Positions 35,878 through 47,054 of a stretch of 64,000 nucleotides of DNA are shown here, piece after piece. The stretch lies in NCBI RefSeq assembly GCF_027595985.1, contig NC_073305.1:117088114-117152113 (forward strand). The letters are read 5' to 3'. Both the position numbers and the translations under genes were made by a program. The notes beneath the pieces were generated by a model. The model saw only the letters and a list, made by a program, of their open reading frames with translations. It did not search any database and had not been told where the DNA came from. Origin of the DNA: Sorex araneus. Taxonomy: Eukaryota; Chordata; Mammalia; Eulipotyphla; Soricidae. Position 1 is the first letter of the stretch. Every line of letters begins with the position of its first letter.

Positions 35878-36355
35878 CAAAGTTCTTTCTTCGGTAAAAA
35901 TTATATTTTATTTTAGTCACTGTGTTTTGCAATGTTACAATACTGTGAGTGGTAAGGTTTCATGGTTATAACATTTCAACACCTCACTCTGCGAGAATGT
36001 CCATTTCTCTCCACCCACCACTTCCCTGGATTCACCCTTCACCCTGCCCCCATCAGTACCACCTTCCATCTCTGCATCCTCCCCAGGTCTCTCTGACATG
36101 AAGAGCTCTGTTCTGTACATCAGTTCTTTGGTTCTGTTACTTTTGATCACTTGTTATTCCCTTACTATGCTTTTGTTTGCCCCACATATGAGAGAGCTCA
36201 TTCTGTATCTGAATTTCTTCTGGTTGACCTCACTCAGCATGATGCCCTCTGGTTTGATTCATGTAGTGACAAATTGTGTAATTTTTATTATCTTATACCT
36301 GAGGAAATTCCATTTTGTGTATACACCACAATTTTTTTTAATGCAGTCATCTTTT

Positions 36356-36529
36356 CTTGGTTTTGGTTGTTTGGGGTCCAAATACTGCGGTGCTCGGGGG
36401 TAATTCTTGGCTATCTGCTAACGGGTCACTCCTTGTGGGTTTAAGGGGCCATATGAAATGCTCGGATTGATCCCAGGTCAGCCATTTGCAAGTCAAGAGC
36501 ATAACTTGCTGACTATCGCTTCAGTTTTA
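36356..36529 (-). mobile_element. Old A-SINE inside L1
   Basis: 'tggggtccaaatactgcggt', 'cgggtcactccttgtgggtt', 'ggccatatgaaatgctcgg' and 'gactatcgcttcag' show body and head. It is the most diverged of the three nested copies. Confidence 0.75.
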
Positions 36530-36611
36530 ATCTGTTCTTGGACACTTACGTTGTTTCCAGATTTTGGCCATTGTGAAGACTGCTGCAATGAACATTGGAG
36601 CACAAGTATCT

Positions 36612-36782
36612 TTTTTTTCTTTTTGGGTCACACCCGGCTTTGCACAGGGGCTACTTCTGGGTCATGCACTCAGGAATTACTCCTGGCGGTGCTCAGGGGA
36701 CCATATAGGATGCTGGGAATTAAACCCAGGTTGGCCACATGCAAGGCAAATGCCCTACCTGCTGTGCTATCTCTCCAGCGCC
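36612..36782 (-). mobile_element. A-SINE inside L1
   Basis: Well preserved minus-strand copy flanked by 'aagtatctttttt' (36604 and 36783). The body 'tttgggtcacacccggcttt', the 'ggggaccatatagg' block and head 'gctatctctccagcgcc' are clear. Confidence 0.92.
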
Positions 36783-36890
36783 AAGTATCTTTTTTAAATA
36801 GATTCTTCTTGAGTCCTTGAGATTAGTATCAAGAAATGGAATTGCTAGATCATATGCAAGTTCATTTCTTAGTTTTTTGAGAAGTACATC

Positions 36891-37141
36891 GCTCCAGATC
36901 CTGGAGCCATAGCACAGCAGGTAGGGCATTTGCCTTGCACACGGCCAACCCGGGTTTGATTCCTCCATCCCTCTAAGAGAGCCCAGCATGCTACTGAGAG
37001 TATCCTGCCTGACAGCAGAACCTGGCAAGCTACCCATGGCATATTTGATATGCCAAAAACAGTAACAAGTCTCACAATGAAGACATTACTGGTGCCCACT
37101 TAAGCAAATCGATGAACAATGAGACGACAGTGTTATAGTGC
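36891..37141 (+). mobile_element. R-SINE inside L1
   Basis: Complete plus-strand copy flanked by 'ttgagaagtacat' (36877) and 'ttgagaagtccat' (37142). The head, B box 'gggtttgattcc', leader part and tail 'gacgacagtgttatagtgc' are all present. Confidence 0.93.
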
Positions 37142-37290
37142 TTGAGAAGTCCATAACGCTTTCCAAAAAGGGTGGACCAATTGACATTCCCACTATGTGG
37201 GAATAAGGGCTCCTTTGTCCCCATGTCCACACCAAGACTGGTTGTTCTGATTCTATTTTATGTGTGCCAATCTCACTGGCAATAAAAATG

Positions 37291-39449
37291 CATATGATTC
37301 AAATGACAGTAATAGAAATAGGGACTCGATTCATTTAGATGAAAGTTGGGAGACTGGTATGCCAACAGATGGATGGTGACTGTTTTTTAGAGTTCTGAGC
37401 TGACATCCATTTGCAGGAAATGGAGAGTCACTTATCAGAGCAAAAGTCTCCAGTGGGTTTTGCCAAGATCTATGGAAGGCTTAGGGGCCACTGTTGCAGA
37501 ATGCAGAAGACATTTCAAATTGGCTTAATTTAGTTCTTATATTTATGATTATTTAAGAAGTGTGTTATTAGAACTTTCTATTATTTTATTTTAAATGGGG
37601 CCTTCTTTAAGTACAGCCAAATTTTTATCTGTTTTTTGCCTTCTGCATGTATGTTTATCATTATCTTTATGAGCACAAATGATTGTTTTTTAATCAAAAA
37701 CTTAGTCACTATCTCTTTTTGTATTTGAGAAGATGTGTATTTATTTTCCCTGATAGCCTTTGTTTTGTACAATATATAGCCTCTTTTATCTCTCTTTTAA
37801 TGATTTAAAATCTTGTCTGTCATTTTCAAATTATAAAAGAATTTTCTCACTCACTTATCTGTTTAATGATTTTGCTCTATTTTGTCATTTTCCTATCCTT
37901 TATCCTTTCATTGTTTAGCTGTATTCATTTATTTTGACTATATTGTACTCACATGTTATATTTCAGTCAAATGTTGCCATTCTGTTTTAATTATAGCTGT
38001 ATAATTAAGTATATTAAATGTTTGTAATATCATTGTTAATGTTTTTCCAATTCTCTACTTGTTAAATAAGGATCATCCTGTATTTTACTCCTTATAAAGG
38101 GCACATGTGCACTATAATTTTTAGTTTCTCTACAATATAAAGCATTTTTATTGCTTTAGAGAGAAAATTTGGAGGGTATACAAAATATCACTTTTTAAAT
38201 TTCTTGAGAATGCTGTTTCATGTTACTTCACTTAGTTCTTAATAAGTGTTTATTTTTCTTGATAAGCCTTATTTCAATCAAATTTTATTAAACTTATAAG
38301 TAACTTCATATTTTTGTCTATATTTCCTGAGATTTTTTCCCTTTGTTTATGAAGTCTACTTGTTTTATTAGAAAAGGACTGTCTCATCTAGTTTTCTTTT
38401 TTACACAATGATACTTTTAATATATAAAATGTATCTCTTATTTTTAGAAACACTTGCTTGGTTATGCTTTGACTTTTAGTTCTTTTGAAAAAATGTTTTT
38501 TAATTAAATAACATGCATTGTAACATTAAATAAGTTTTAGTTGTGCATCATTGAAAATCAGCATTTTGGGGGTTATTTCTTCTTCTCAGATTCCAATTTC
38601 ATGTAAATTGGGCCTTTTCTCCAGTTTTACATTTAACTGTTTTACTCTGACTTCTTTCACTTATTGTATTTTAATGCTATTGCTTTTTGGTTTTGCTTTA
38701 CAATATTCCTTATAAAATATTCGAATTTATTCTGTGTAGGATACTTTTGAATTTATTCTTCTTTTCTGTGATGATTTATCTTTTACTTCAGTATCTTTAT
38801 TTAACCCACATCCATTTTCTCTATTTTCTAAAACATTTCTTAGTTTTAAAAATTATAAAATGCAAAAAAAATCAAACTATGCTTTTTTTAATTTAAAATG
38901 TTCTTTTGACATTATTTAATCCAGTTAAAAGTATTGATTTTATTCTTACTCATTACTATATTTTTGTAAGGAGAGAAAGGAATTTTCTCTTCTTTCATCA
39001 ACTGAGATGTATTTTCTCTTTTATTTGTAAAGAAGGTTTGTAAAGAGATTTTTCCCCTAACCCTAAGAATTTGGTGTGTGTGTGGGGGATTGTTGGGGGA
39101 GACAGGTTTCAAATTCAAGAGTGCTATTTCCTGAAGGATGAAGTTCAATCTCTTTAATGATGTTGGTAAGAGTTGTTGCAGGTGGAGTGATTATTATTTC
39201 CTTTTCGCTTTCGTAGAACTTTCAATATTTTCTTATTTATTTTCATTAAAGAAATAAGCACTGTGCTTGAAGGACACATCAGAAACACCCATCCATTCTC
39301 AATATATGTGATTCACCCCCCAAAACAATGTCTCTTGGAGACTGTCATTTTCTGTTTTGCTTTTTTAGCCCCTTACCTGTATTCTGAATTGCTATGTTCT
39401 ATTTTCAGTATTTTAGCACTTTTAATGTTTGGTATTTTCCTTTTGGGTG
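37291..39449. other. AT-rich unassigned sequence
   Basis: Very AT-rich with no gene found. Parts may be unrecognisable old LINE sequence. A G/T-rich patch lies at 39072-39100. Confidence 0.4.
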
Positions 39450-39704
39450 TAATTTAAAAATTTTAATTGAAATTAGTGAAAATTACAATACTATTAACAA
39501 TAGTTTCTCATGCATGTAATTCCAACACCACACCCATCACCAGTGTACCCCCTCCCTTTCCCAAGGATCCCAAACCCCTTCACTCCCAAACCCCCTCAAC
39601 TTCCCCCCATTATGTTGCGTTTGAACCTTTGTTGCTATTTTACTGTGTATCTTTAAATCCCTCTGGGAGTAATTTTGTCTGTGTTTAGTTTCTGCCCCCT
39701 GTTA
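39450..39704 (-). mobile_element. L1 3' UTR remnant
   Basis: 'ccaacaccacacccatcacc', 'agtgtaccccctccctttcc' and the AT-rich left edge match the L1 3' UTR in minus orientation. A short continuation follows the inserted SINE at about 39924-39950. Confidence 0.75.
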
Positions 39705-39718
39705 CCTATCCTCTTTTT

Positions 39719-39909
39719 TATTTTATTTTATTTTTTATTTTTTTGATTTTTGGGTCACACTTGGCAATGCACAGGGGTTACTCCTGGCTCTTCACTCAGG
39801 AATTACCCCTGGCGGTGCTTGGGGGACCATATGGGATGCTGGGATTAGAACCCGGGTCGGCTGCGTGCAAGGCAAACGCCCTACCCGCTGTGCTATCGCT
39901 CCAGCCCAT
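39719..39909 (-). mobile_element. A-SINE copy
   Basis: Near-consensus copy flanked by 'cctatcctcttttt' (39705 and 39910). A (ttatt)n tail precedes 'gatttttgggtcacacttgg', B box 'gaacccgggtcgg' and an intact head 'gtgctatcgctccagccc'. Confidence 0.95.
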
Positions 39910-42345
39910 CCTATCCTCTTTTTAATAGAGTGCCTCCCCCTCCCACTCTTCAAAATTTGCAGTTTGCAGTTATTGTGGGAGCTTTGTTGGAATGTTGTAT
40001 TTATTTCTCTATTCATGGTAATTTAAAATTTACTATATTCTCTATTTCCTACTAATGTTAAGGAGCTATTTGTTTTCTTGCTCCTTTTATGTCATTGTTG
40101 ATCTTTAAGAAGTGTATATGGAGAACCTTGGATTCAGGTGACAGCCTTTAGAGCTGGACTCTTAATCTCAGAAGCCTAGTTTGAAATGAACTAATTCAAG
40201 TAGAGATGTAATGCCCCAATTCTCTTGTCAGAGAAGAGATCTTCTGAAGGGTTGAAAGCACATTTACTTGTATCCCTTGTCATCCCATTGATCTTTGATT
40301 TGCTTGAGCAGATGCCAGTAACGTCTCCATTTATCCCTGTCACGTGCTAGTGTAGCCCAATGGTATCTGCTCGATCCAGGAACAAAAAAAGCCTCAAACC
40401 ATTCGTTCAAGGTCTTGAGGAAGAAGTCTGACCATCTTGTAGGTGGGCAGCCATGCTGTCTTTTGACATCCCGTGGAATCCAGTCAGTAACGTTTCTTCT
40501 AGTCCAGCGGTCGTCTCTAAATTGCATTATGTGTCGGCCCATCTGATTTTTGACACCTTGGCAAATGAGATAGCGTCCCTGATTCTTGATCGTCAACAGA
40601 TGTCAGAACTCCAGATTCCTTCTCTCACTTGAGTGAAATGTGATATTATAAGCATAGCTCTTTTGATCCCTTTTTTGGATAACCGAATAGCGTTCTTGTC
40701 CTGTTTGTGTAGGACCCAGGTCTCTGAGGCGTATGTTACTGCAGGAAGAACGGTGGAGTTGAAAAGATGTGTCTGGAGCCGGACATTCTTCGTTCCCTTA
40801 ACAACTTCTTCCATGTTCTTGAAGGCATTCCACGCTGCTCTCTTCCTCCTGTGCAGTTCAAGCACCAAGTCATTCCTCCTGTTGAGTTCTTGACCCAGGT
40901 ACACATGGCTGTTGCATTTGGAGATGATCATTCCATTGAGAGCAAATGGAACGTCAGGGACTAGTTCGTTTTTCATGAACATCATTTTGCTGAGTTTCAG
41001 CTGCAGTCCAACTGTGGTGAAGTCAGCCAGCATTTGTGCCACTTGGCTAATGTTTGGTGTTATTAGAATGATGTCATGAACAAAGTGGTGTATTTGACGA
41101 CTGTCTATATTTGCCATTTTTTCCCATTCCAGTCATTGCATGAAGTTCTGGAGTGTGGCAATGAAGAGTTTCTGTGAAATGGTACTACCCGGCCGAACCC
41201 CTCTCTTTATGTCGATGATCACTTCCTTGTAGAATGGTGAGATCCTGGTGGTGAATCTGTAATACAGCTTGTGGAGGATCATGATATACTGAGTTTGAAT
41301 GCCCTGTTTGGCTAGGGTGTTGATGACTGCTTCAGTCTCAACAGAATCAAAGGCCCTCTTTAAATCAATGAACAATAGACAGAGCTGCATCTTGAACTCT
41401 CGTGAAACTTCAATGAGCTTGGTCACCATGTGGATATCGTTGATTGTGCTGAATCCTTTTCAGAACCCAGTTTGCTTGCATGGTTGTCCTTCATCTAGTG
41501 TTCTGCCTATTCTATTCAGGATGACTCGAGTGAACAACTTGTAGATGACGGACAACAGGCAGATTGGGCGATATTTGCCAATGTCGTGATGTCTCCTTTC
41601 TTGTACAACAAAATGGTCCTTCTGGTTTACCATTGGGAGAGAACCTTGCATTCGTACAGGTAGCATGTGTAGAGCTGAGCCAGTGTATTGACGAGTACTG
41701 GCGGCAGATTCTTCAGGTGCTTGGGTCTGACCTTGTCTGGACCGGGTGCTGTGTGCATCTTTACCAACGAAATGGCATGTCAGATTTCGGAAGGGAGAAT
41801 GTTGGGAATGACATATCCATCCTGTGGAATTTGGTATATGGGCAGGTGGACATGGCTATTGAAGAGATCTGAGTAGAAGTCGTGAATAATTCTCTCCATT
41901 GCCCTTCTGGAAGATGTGATAGATCCATCCGGACATCAGAGGGCAGTCATCTTGGTCTTATAGTTGGCAAAAGATAGGTGAGCATTGGAATACTTTTCCC
42001 CGGATTCTGTGGCATTGTCCAACACTGCTTCTCTTCTCTCTTTGAGGTCTTCCTTTATCGCTTCTCTGCACAGCTTTGCGAGCTTGGACCTTAGCTTGTG
42101 ATTGCCTGAGGCTTGTGCCAAACCACATTGGCAAATGAGTTTGAGAGTTTCCGAAGAGAGATATCTATTTATGGCTTTCCCTCTCTCAGCATTCTTCGTG
42201 CAGTCATGTGGAGGTTCAGTTCAGTGGAGGTGCTGAACCAGTGGATTGTATTCCTCGTAGATGTTGTCAACGATGGCATCTTCCCCCATTGCTGTAATAG
42301 TGCCAAAGAGCTCCCAGTTGGTGGTCATTCTGGGAGTTCTCTTCT

Positions 42346-42534
42346 TTTTTTTTTTTTTTTTTTTTTTTTGCTTTTTAGGTCACACCGGCGATGCACAGGG
42401 GTTACTTCTGGCTCTGCACTCAGGAAGCACCCCTGGCGGTGCTCAGGGCACCATATGGGATGCTGGGAATTGAACCCCGGTGGGCCGCGTGCAAGGCAAA
42501 CGCCCTACCCACTGTGCTATTGCTCCATCCCTGA
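42346..42534 (-). mobile_element. A-SINE nested in RTE LINE
   Basis: Flanked by the 13-bp duplication 'ggagttctcttct' (42333-42345 and 42535-42547). It has a long poly-T tail, body 'ctttttaggtcacaccggcg', B box 'attgaaccccggtgg' and head 'gtgctattgctccatccc'. It shows that L1-driven SINE insertion continued after the RTE copy landed. Confidence 0.95.
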
Positions 42535-43118
42535 GGAGTTCTCTTCTTAAACTTAAACTTTGCTGTCCTCTCTCCCTGCTTGGTGAAGTAGAATTTTGCA
42601 TGAAGGAGATGGTGGTCTGATTCCATTTGGAATTTGGAGACAACAGCAACATTGGTCAGACAAAACTGTTGGTTGAATATAATGTGGTCAATTTTGTTGT
42701 GGAACTGTCCACTGGAAGACTCCCATGTCCAACATTTAGATTCGGCCTTCTAGGAACTGTGAGTTACCATGGATGGTCTTGGTTGACATGATGAATTCAG
42801 ACAGTCTCTCACTCTGTTTATTCCATTCTAGGCCATGGGTCCTGATTTGGAGTTCTTTGGGCGACCTTCTTGGTCCTATCTTGGCATTAAAATCACCGAC
42901 AATGATCTTGTAGAAGGTGTGGTCTTCTTTATAGAACTTCTCCAGCTCCATGTAGAACTTCTCAATTTCTTCCTCATCATAGTTGAATGTTAGTGCATAG
43001 ATGATGAAGGTAGAAACTGCTGGCACTGGGCCACATCTATTCAAGCGTAATTGTTAGGCATTTGAATGAATCAATGATCATGGCCACGTTCGTGTTGATT
43101 AAGACACCGACACCACTG

Positions 43119-43735
43119 TCTCTCCGCAGCTGCACAAGCGTGAATCCAGACCAAGAAAACCTCTTTCGGCATGGGCAACTCCTCGCAGAATGTCTCCAGC
43201 CTGAGAACTAAGCCTCGGCCCCGTGCCCGCCCAGGAGGGGAAAGGTATTTCTCTCTCTCGCCTCTTTCTCTCCGGGGATGAAGGGCGCGGTGTCCGCCAT
43301 ATTAAGACGACCACAGATTGGGTTTTCAAGCCTGCAATGATCCAATATCTGGAAGAAATCTCCCTGGACTTTGTGTCAAAGTACAGAAATTCAAAACTGC
43401 GCGGCCGCTACTGCGGCCGCGCGACCTTATTTGTCTTCACAGTATGTCTGAATCTAGTGGGGTACTCCTAACAACAATAGTGAGGTTTGTGTTGAAATAT
43501 TGAATGTAACCAAAGTAAACAGAATGTAAAATGAAACTTATCAGTTACAAAGTAGGGGGTGGGGGGGGCGGGATGGGAGGTGTACTGTGTGGGTTTTTTT
43601 TTTTTTTTTGGTGGTGGTATATGGGCACTGGTGAAGGGATTGTTGTTTCAGCATTGTATAACTGAGACCTAAGCCTGAAAGCATTGTAATCTTCCACACG
43701 GTGATTTAATAAAATAAAATTTTTATTAAAAAAAA
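43119..43735 (+). mobile_element. 617-bp GC-rich, L1-tailed non-autonomous element
   Basis: Flanked by a perfect 18-bp duplication 'aagacaccgacaccactg' (43101-43118 and 43736-43753) inside the RTE endonuclease region. The 5' two thirds are GC-rich and of unknown origin ('gcgcggtgtccgccatatta'). The 3' third resembles the shrew L1 3' UTR ('tatatgggcactggtgaagg', 'cacacggtgatttaataaaa') and ends in poly(A) after AATAAA-type signals. Within it a perfect 10-bp palindrome pair (43399-43408 and 43413-43422) carries two GCGGCCGC sites. It may be an L1 5' UTR fused to a 3' UTR by internal deletion, or a separate L1-parasitic family. No ORF of note. Confidence 0.8.
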
Positions 43736-44671
43736 AAGACACCGACACCACTGACGCCTCTATTGTTGCATGTTCTGAGGAACAGTTCTTCTCCAGAGTC
43801 GAAAATGGTGAGATGTGATCGATTCCTTCTCATCTCTGCCAGACCAATGATGTCATACTTGATCTTCTGCCCTTGCACCCTCAGGTCCTGGATGAATGCT
43901 TCCAATGCCAGCGTATGTGCGTTGAAAGTACAGTCATTTTAGTCCTTCTTTGTTTTGGCAGTCTAGTTGATCCCTGAGATTTTATCACCCTCTCCTTGCT
44001 CATCCTTAATACTGCCATATTGAGGGCTCTTTCAGTGTCAGGGAATGATGCCCATTGTTATTACTGTTTTTGGCATATCAAATATGCAACAGGTAGCTTG
44101 CCAGGCTCTGCCGTGCGAGCGAGATACTCTCGGTAGCTTGCCTGGCTCTCTGAGAGGGATGGAGGCTTTTAGGGCGGCCTCTACTCACCCTTACAGTTGT
44201 TCCCATGGTTCACACAATGTTTGAACCTCATCAAATATGGTGCAGTAATTATGGAAAATGGGTATTAAGTGTTTTATGATGTGTCCGGAGAGCAGCCTGG
44301 AGCATCGTAGCTGTGTAGTGGAGGTAGTGGAGGTCTGCCGATGAGGTATTTATCTGGTTCTGCTAGGGTGGGTCGTCTGGGTGTAATACCTGGAGGGCCA
44401 GAGATTGGGGGAAGCAGGCAGAAGATCTCTGTGTCCGGGTCTTGTTTAATTCTACTAAAGCTCTCCTACTAAAATCTGATTTATTTTTTCTTTTAGAGAC
44501 TGTAGAAAGTGATAGAATTGGGCAGAAATTCTTCTATGCTTTGATATCTTTGGAGCTTTCTTCTGAAGGTGTCCTCTTTCCTTTTCCACACACAACATAT
44601 GGGGGCCTGGGAGTTAGTTGTCTGGGGATAAATGTAGTATTCTTGATTCCCAATTCAAAAACAAACCCTGG

Positions 44672-44882
44672 GGCCAGGTATAAGGCTCAATGTCTTGGAG
44701 TGCATATTTTGCCTGTAGGACCCTCAGATTTAATACCCCACATCAAATGGTCTTCCGAGCTCTTCAAAAAAGGAGCTTCTGAACACTGAAATCAGGCTTA
44801 GCCCCTGAGCACTGCAAGGTGTTCCCTAAAGGCCAAACCAAACCTACCACCACTACCACAAACAGCAAAACAACCAAGCCTA
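44672..44882 (+). mobile_element. Old SINE copy
   Basis: 'ggggccaggtataaggctca' and 'gagcactgcaaggtgttccc' flank a diverged body, with an A/C-rich tail 'aaacagcaaaacaacc'. A 60-base block in the middle does not fit the consensus. Confidence 0.5.
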
Positions 44883-45234
44883 GATGTCAGATAGATTCCT
44901 TTTATGCTCCCCTAAAATGAAAGTTTATTCCTTTAAAATTTCTTATACCATTGAAATGATAAGATCTATGATGTCTCCCTCAATCTGTGAATATGTGGGC
45001 TTAAGGGAAATGGTGGGTGGGTAGGGATGCGTAGGCCTGTGACTAAATGAAAAGAGAAGTGTGTTTGAGGCTCTCATGGGCTATAACACAACTCTCTGGA
45101 GAAGAGCTTTATGTTAAGGAAAAATGAGACCATTTGATTGCTCTGTGTCGTTTTCCACTATTGTAGATAATTTTTTCTATTTTTACCTAATTCCCATGCT
45201 CTTTTCTCTATTCTGATGAAGTAAGAATTCCCTT
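44883..45234. other. Unassigned sequence
   Basis: Nothing recognised. Confidence 0.4.
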
Positions 45235-45402
45235 CTCCTTGGCTAGAGAGATGACAAAGAAGTTAAGGTACTTGTCTAACATGAGGTTGATAATCAGTTT
45301 CATCCCAGTCCCTGAGAACTGCCAGGAACAAGTCACAAGCACGGAGCTGAGAGTAGTCCCAGAAGTTTGCCAGGTATGGTCCCCAAACAAAACAAAACAA
45401 GA
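45235..45402 (+). mobile_element. Old SINE copy
   Basis: 'tccttggctagagagatgac' (head), 'ctgagaactgccaggaacaa' and 'ccaggtatggtccccaaac' followed by (aaaac)n mark a plus-strand copy. Confidence 0.6.
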
Positions 45403-47054
45403 ATTTCCTTAGTCTTCCCAAGCCAATTCTTTTTATCTGAGCCAAAGTCCCTCTTGCATCTCCAGACATTCCTCTATCTTCTATTTATTGAATCTTTAAC
45501 ATCTGTAGGTTAATAGATATTAACCCTATGTTAACAGATGTTAACCCTCTAATGACTGTTGCCTCTTAGTTTTTATCATGCATAAAATAAAGTTTCTCAT
45601 TTATTACTTTACAGCTTTTATGCAGTCTGTTTCTCTTTGTTATTCATATGTCTCATGAAGCAATTTCCTGCCTTTAATTTCTCTTCCCATTTTGTCTTTA
45701 TGTTCTTTTGTTTTCTCTTTGTCTTTTATTATTGGTCAGCAAGGCATTTCAATATGTAAAACTATTTCTCCTAAGAGCTCTCCCATAGTGTTATCAAGAG
45801 TCAACGTTAGATTCCTTTTTGGTAAGTTCTCATTTTTTCTTGGTTGTATTGTTGAAGAGTCCAGGCTCTTGAACAATAAAAAATTTACCTAAGTTTGGAA
45901 TTGAATGCCTTGATATTCAAGCAGTGAATGTTAATTTGGTCTGAGTTTGCAAAGAATCCATCTTGGCAGAGCACTGGGATGGTTTAAAGGATATGAACAG
46001 ATACTCTTCAGGGCTGGGGGTTCTTTTGATCCTGGTGCTGCATATCTTTCTGCTGGCAATGCTTCCTATATGTTTCTGCTGCTGCTGTTTACTTGTGTTC
46101 CTCATGAGTGTGTTTTACTTAACCATTTGAGCTCATGTCCTCTACCCTGTCCATCAGCAAGTGTAGCTTCTTCCCCAAATGATTACTCTTAGCAAGAATG
46201 AGCAATTCATATTTTTCTGCTACATCTGAATTCTCAGACATGCAAATTAGGATTGATCAAATGTGAAATTTTAATTGCAATCAGCACTTCTACAAATTAT
46301 GTACTCCTTTTTTGGTGGTAGCTTGGCACTGGAATTTGGTGGTGGCTGTGGTGAGCTGTACATGTAGTGGTATGAAACGATCCCCCTGAAATTGTATAGT
46401 ATTGTAAACCAATAAAAATCATGATGTTTTATAGATATATATTAAATGATATTTGTCTTCTTCAATGCTTCAGGAGAAAAATTATTCTCTTCACAAACTT
46501 TCATCACTTTAGGAGTATGTGTATATGCCTTCAATGGGAGACACCCTTGGGCAGTTTTTATGGGACCATAAATGAGAATGATGGATTCTACAGCGGCATG
46601 CTGGTAACTTAACTGAGGATACAGGAATACCTGATGATGAAGGAGCCATAGTATGTGTACTAATATGAGCCCACCTGAAGCTGATTAATGCTTACATGAC
46701 AAAGGCTTTGCAACATATGTATCTGATACTGGACTTCATCAAAGTCAGTATTTCCTATGTGCTGGAGGGAAAGAAAACAGTTGGTAATTTCAAGATATTT
46801 TTCTCTGAGCAGATCTCAAACACTCCTAAACCATGGTAGTTCTTTCTTCAACACTATAACTGATTATGTTCACTACCACAAAGTCATCCATCTGCTCTTA
46901 TTTCATGGTTGGGTCTCCAGAGCTGCCTTTGCCTTTCACTTTGCCTGCTGTACTGATGCTAAAGCTAAAAGAGGTGGTGGCAGAGCTGGTGTCTTTCTTG
47001 TGGGATGTCCTTTTTCATCCAGATAGGAAGAGACCTATTGTTTTTCTTTAAATT
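45403..47054. other. Unassigned sequence
   Basis: No gene recognised. 46320-46435 ends in 'gtaaaccaataaaaatcatg', which resembles a polyadenylation signal but has no poly(A) and no identifiable parent transcript. 45510-45555 holds a small imperfect duplication around 'gttaaccct'. Confidence 0.4.

Larger units (their letters stand above)
35896..37290 (-). mobile_element. Old L1 with three nested SINEs
   Basis: L1 3' UTR and C-terminal ORF2 sequence on the minus strand lies in four blocks: about 35896-36355, 36530-36610, 36796-36890 and 37155-37290. The blocks continue each other in order, including 'ccagattttggccattgtga', 'aatggaattgctagatcat' and 'ggaccaattgacattcccac', which are old cognates of the younger L1 at 28.2 kb. 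SINEs at 36356, 36612 and 36891 split it. It is clearly older than all three. Confidence 0.85.
40264..43930 (-). pseudogene. RTE endonuclease/reverse transcriptase, broken ORF
   Basis: In N-to-C order on the minus strand: an endonuclease part with 'NRGVSGVGVLIN' (about 43760) and 'IIVGDFNAKIG' (about 42890); a linker; RT blocks 'YRPICLLSVIYKLFTRVILN' (41460-41666), 'FIDLKRAFDSVE' and 'KRGVRPGSTIS' (41133-41429); and the catalytic block, here 'HHFVHDIILI' where the family has FADD, so one catalytic Asp is replaced. The C-terminus 'DWIPRDVKRQHGCPPTRWSD' ends with 'WRRYWHLLKQIKDQWDD' (40264-40596). Several frameshifts and stops separate the blocks. The protein would nick the target and reverse-transcribe LINE RNA, but this copy is dead. 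The last roughly 20 codons are the region shared with the SINE tails. Confidence 0.9.
40258..44448 (-). mobile_element. RTE-clade LINE, near full length, decayed
   Basis: After removing two nested insertions about 3.35 kb of LINE remains, matching the 3.2-3.3 kb usual for RTE elements. The 5' leader lies at about 43940-44448 on the minus strand. The part at 44048-44165 is shared with the R-SINEs and type C elements. The endonuclease and reverse transcriptase follow. The 3' UTR is extremely short: the ORF stop at 40264 is nearly the element end. I see no convincing target-site duplication. It is interrupted by an A-SINE (42346-42534) and an L1-tailed element (43119-43735). From memory and unchecked, an RTE shared with nematodes has been reported from the common shrew. 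This is the only clear LINE source in the window for the RTE-type tails. Confidence 0.9.

Noticed and set aside
43399-43422. Paired NotI sites suspected as a cloning-vector or linker artefact
   Set aside because: They lie inside an element with an 18-bp target duplication and poly(A) tail, and no vector sequence surrounds them.
46320-46435. Possible 3' end of a processed pseudogene ('gtaaaccaataaaaatcatg')
   Set aside because: There is no poly(A), no duplication and no coding similarity, so there is not enough to call it.
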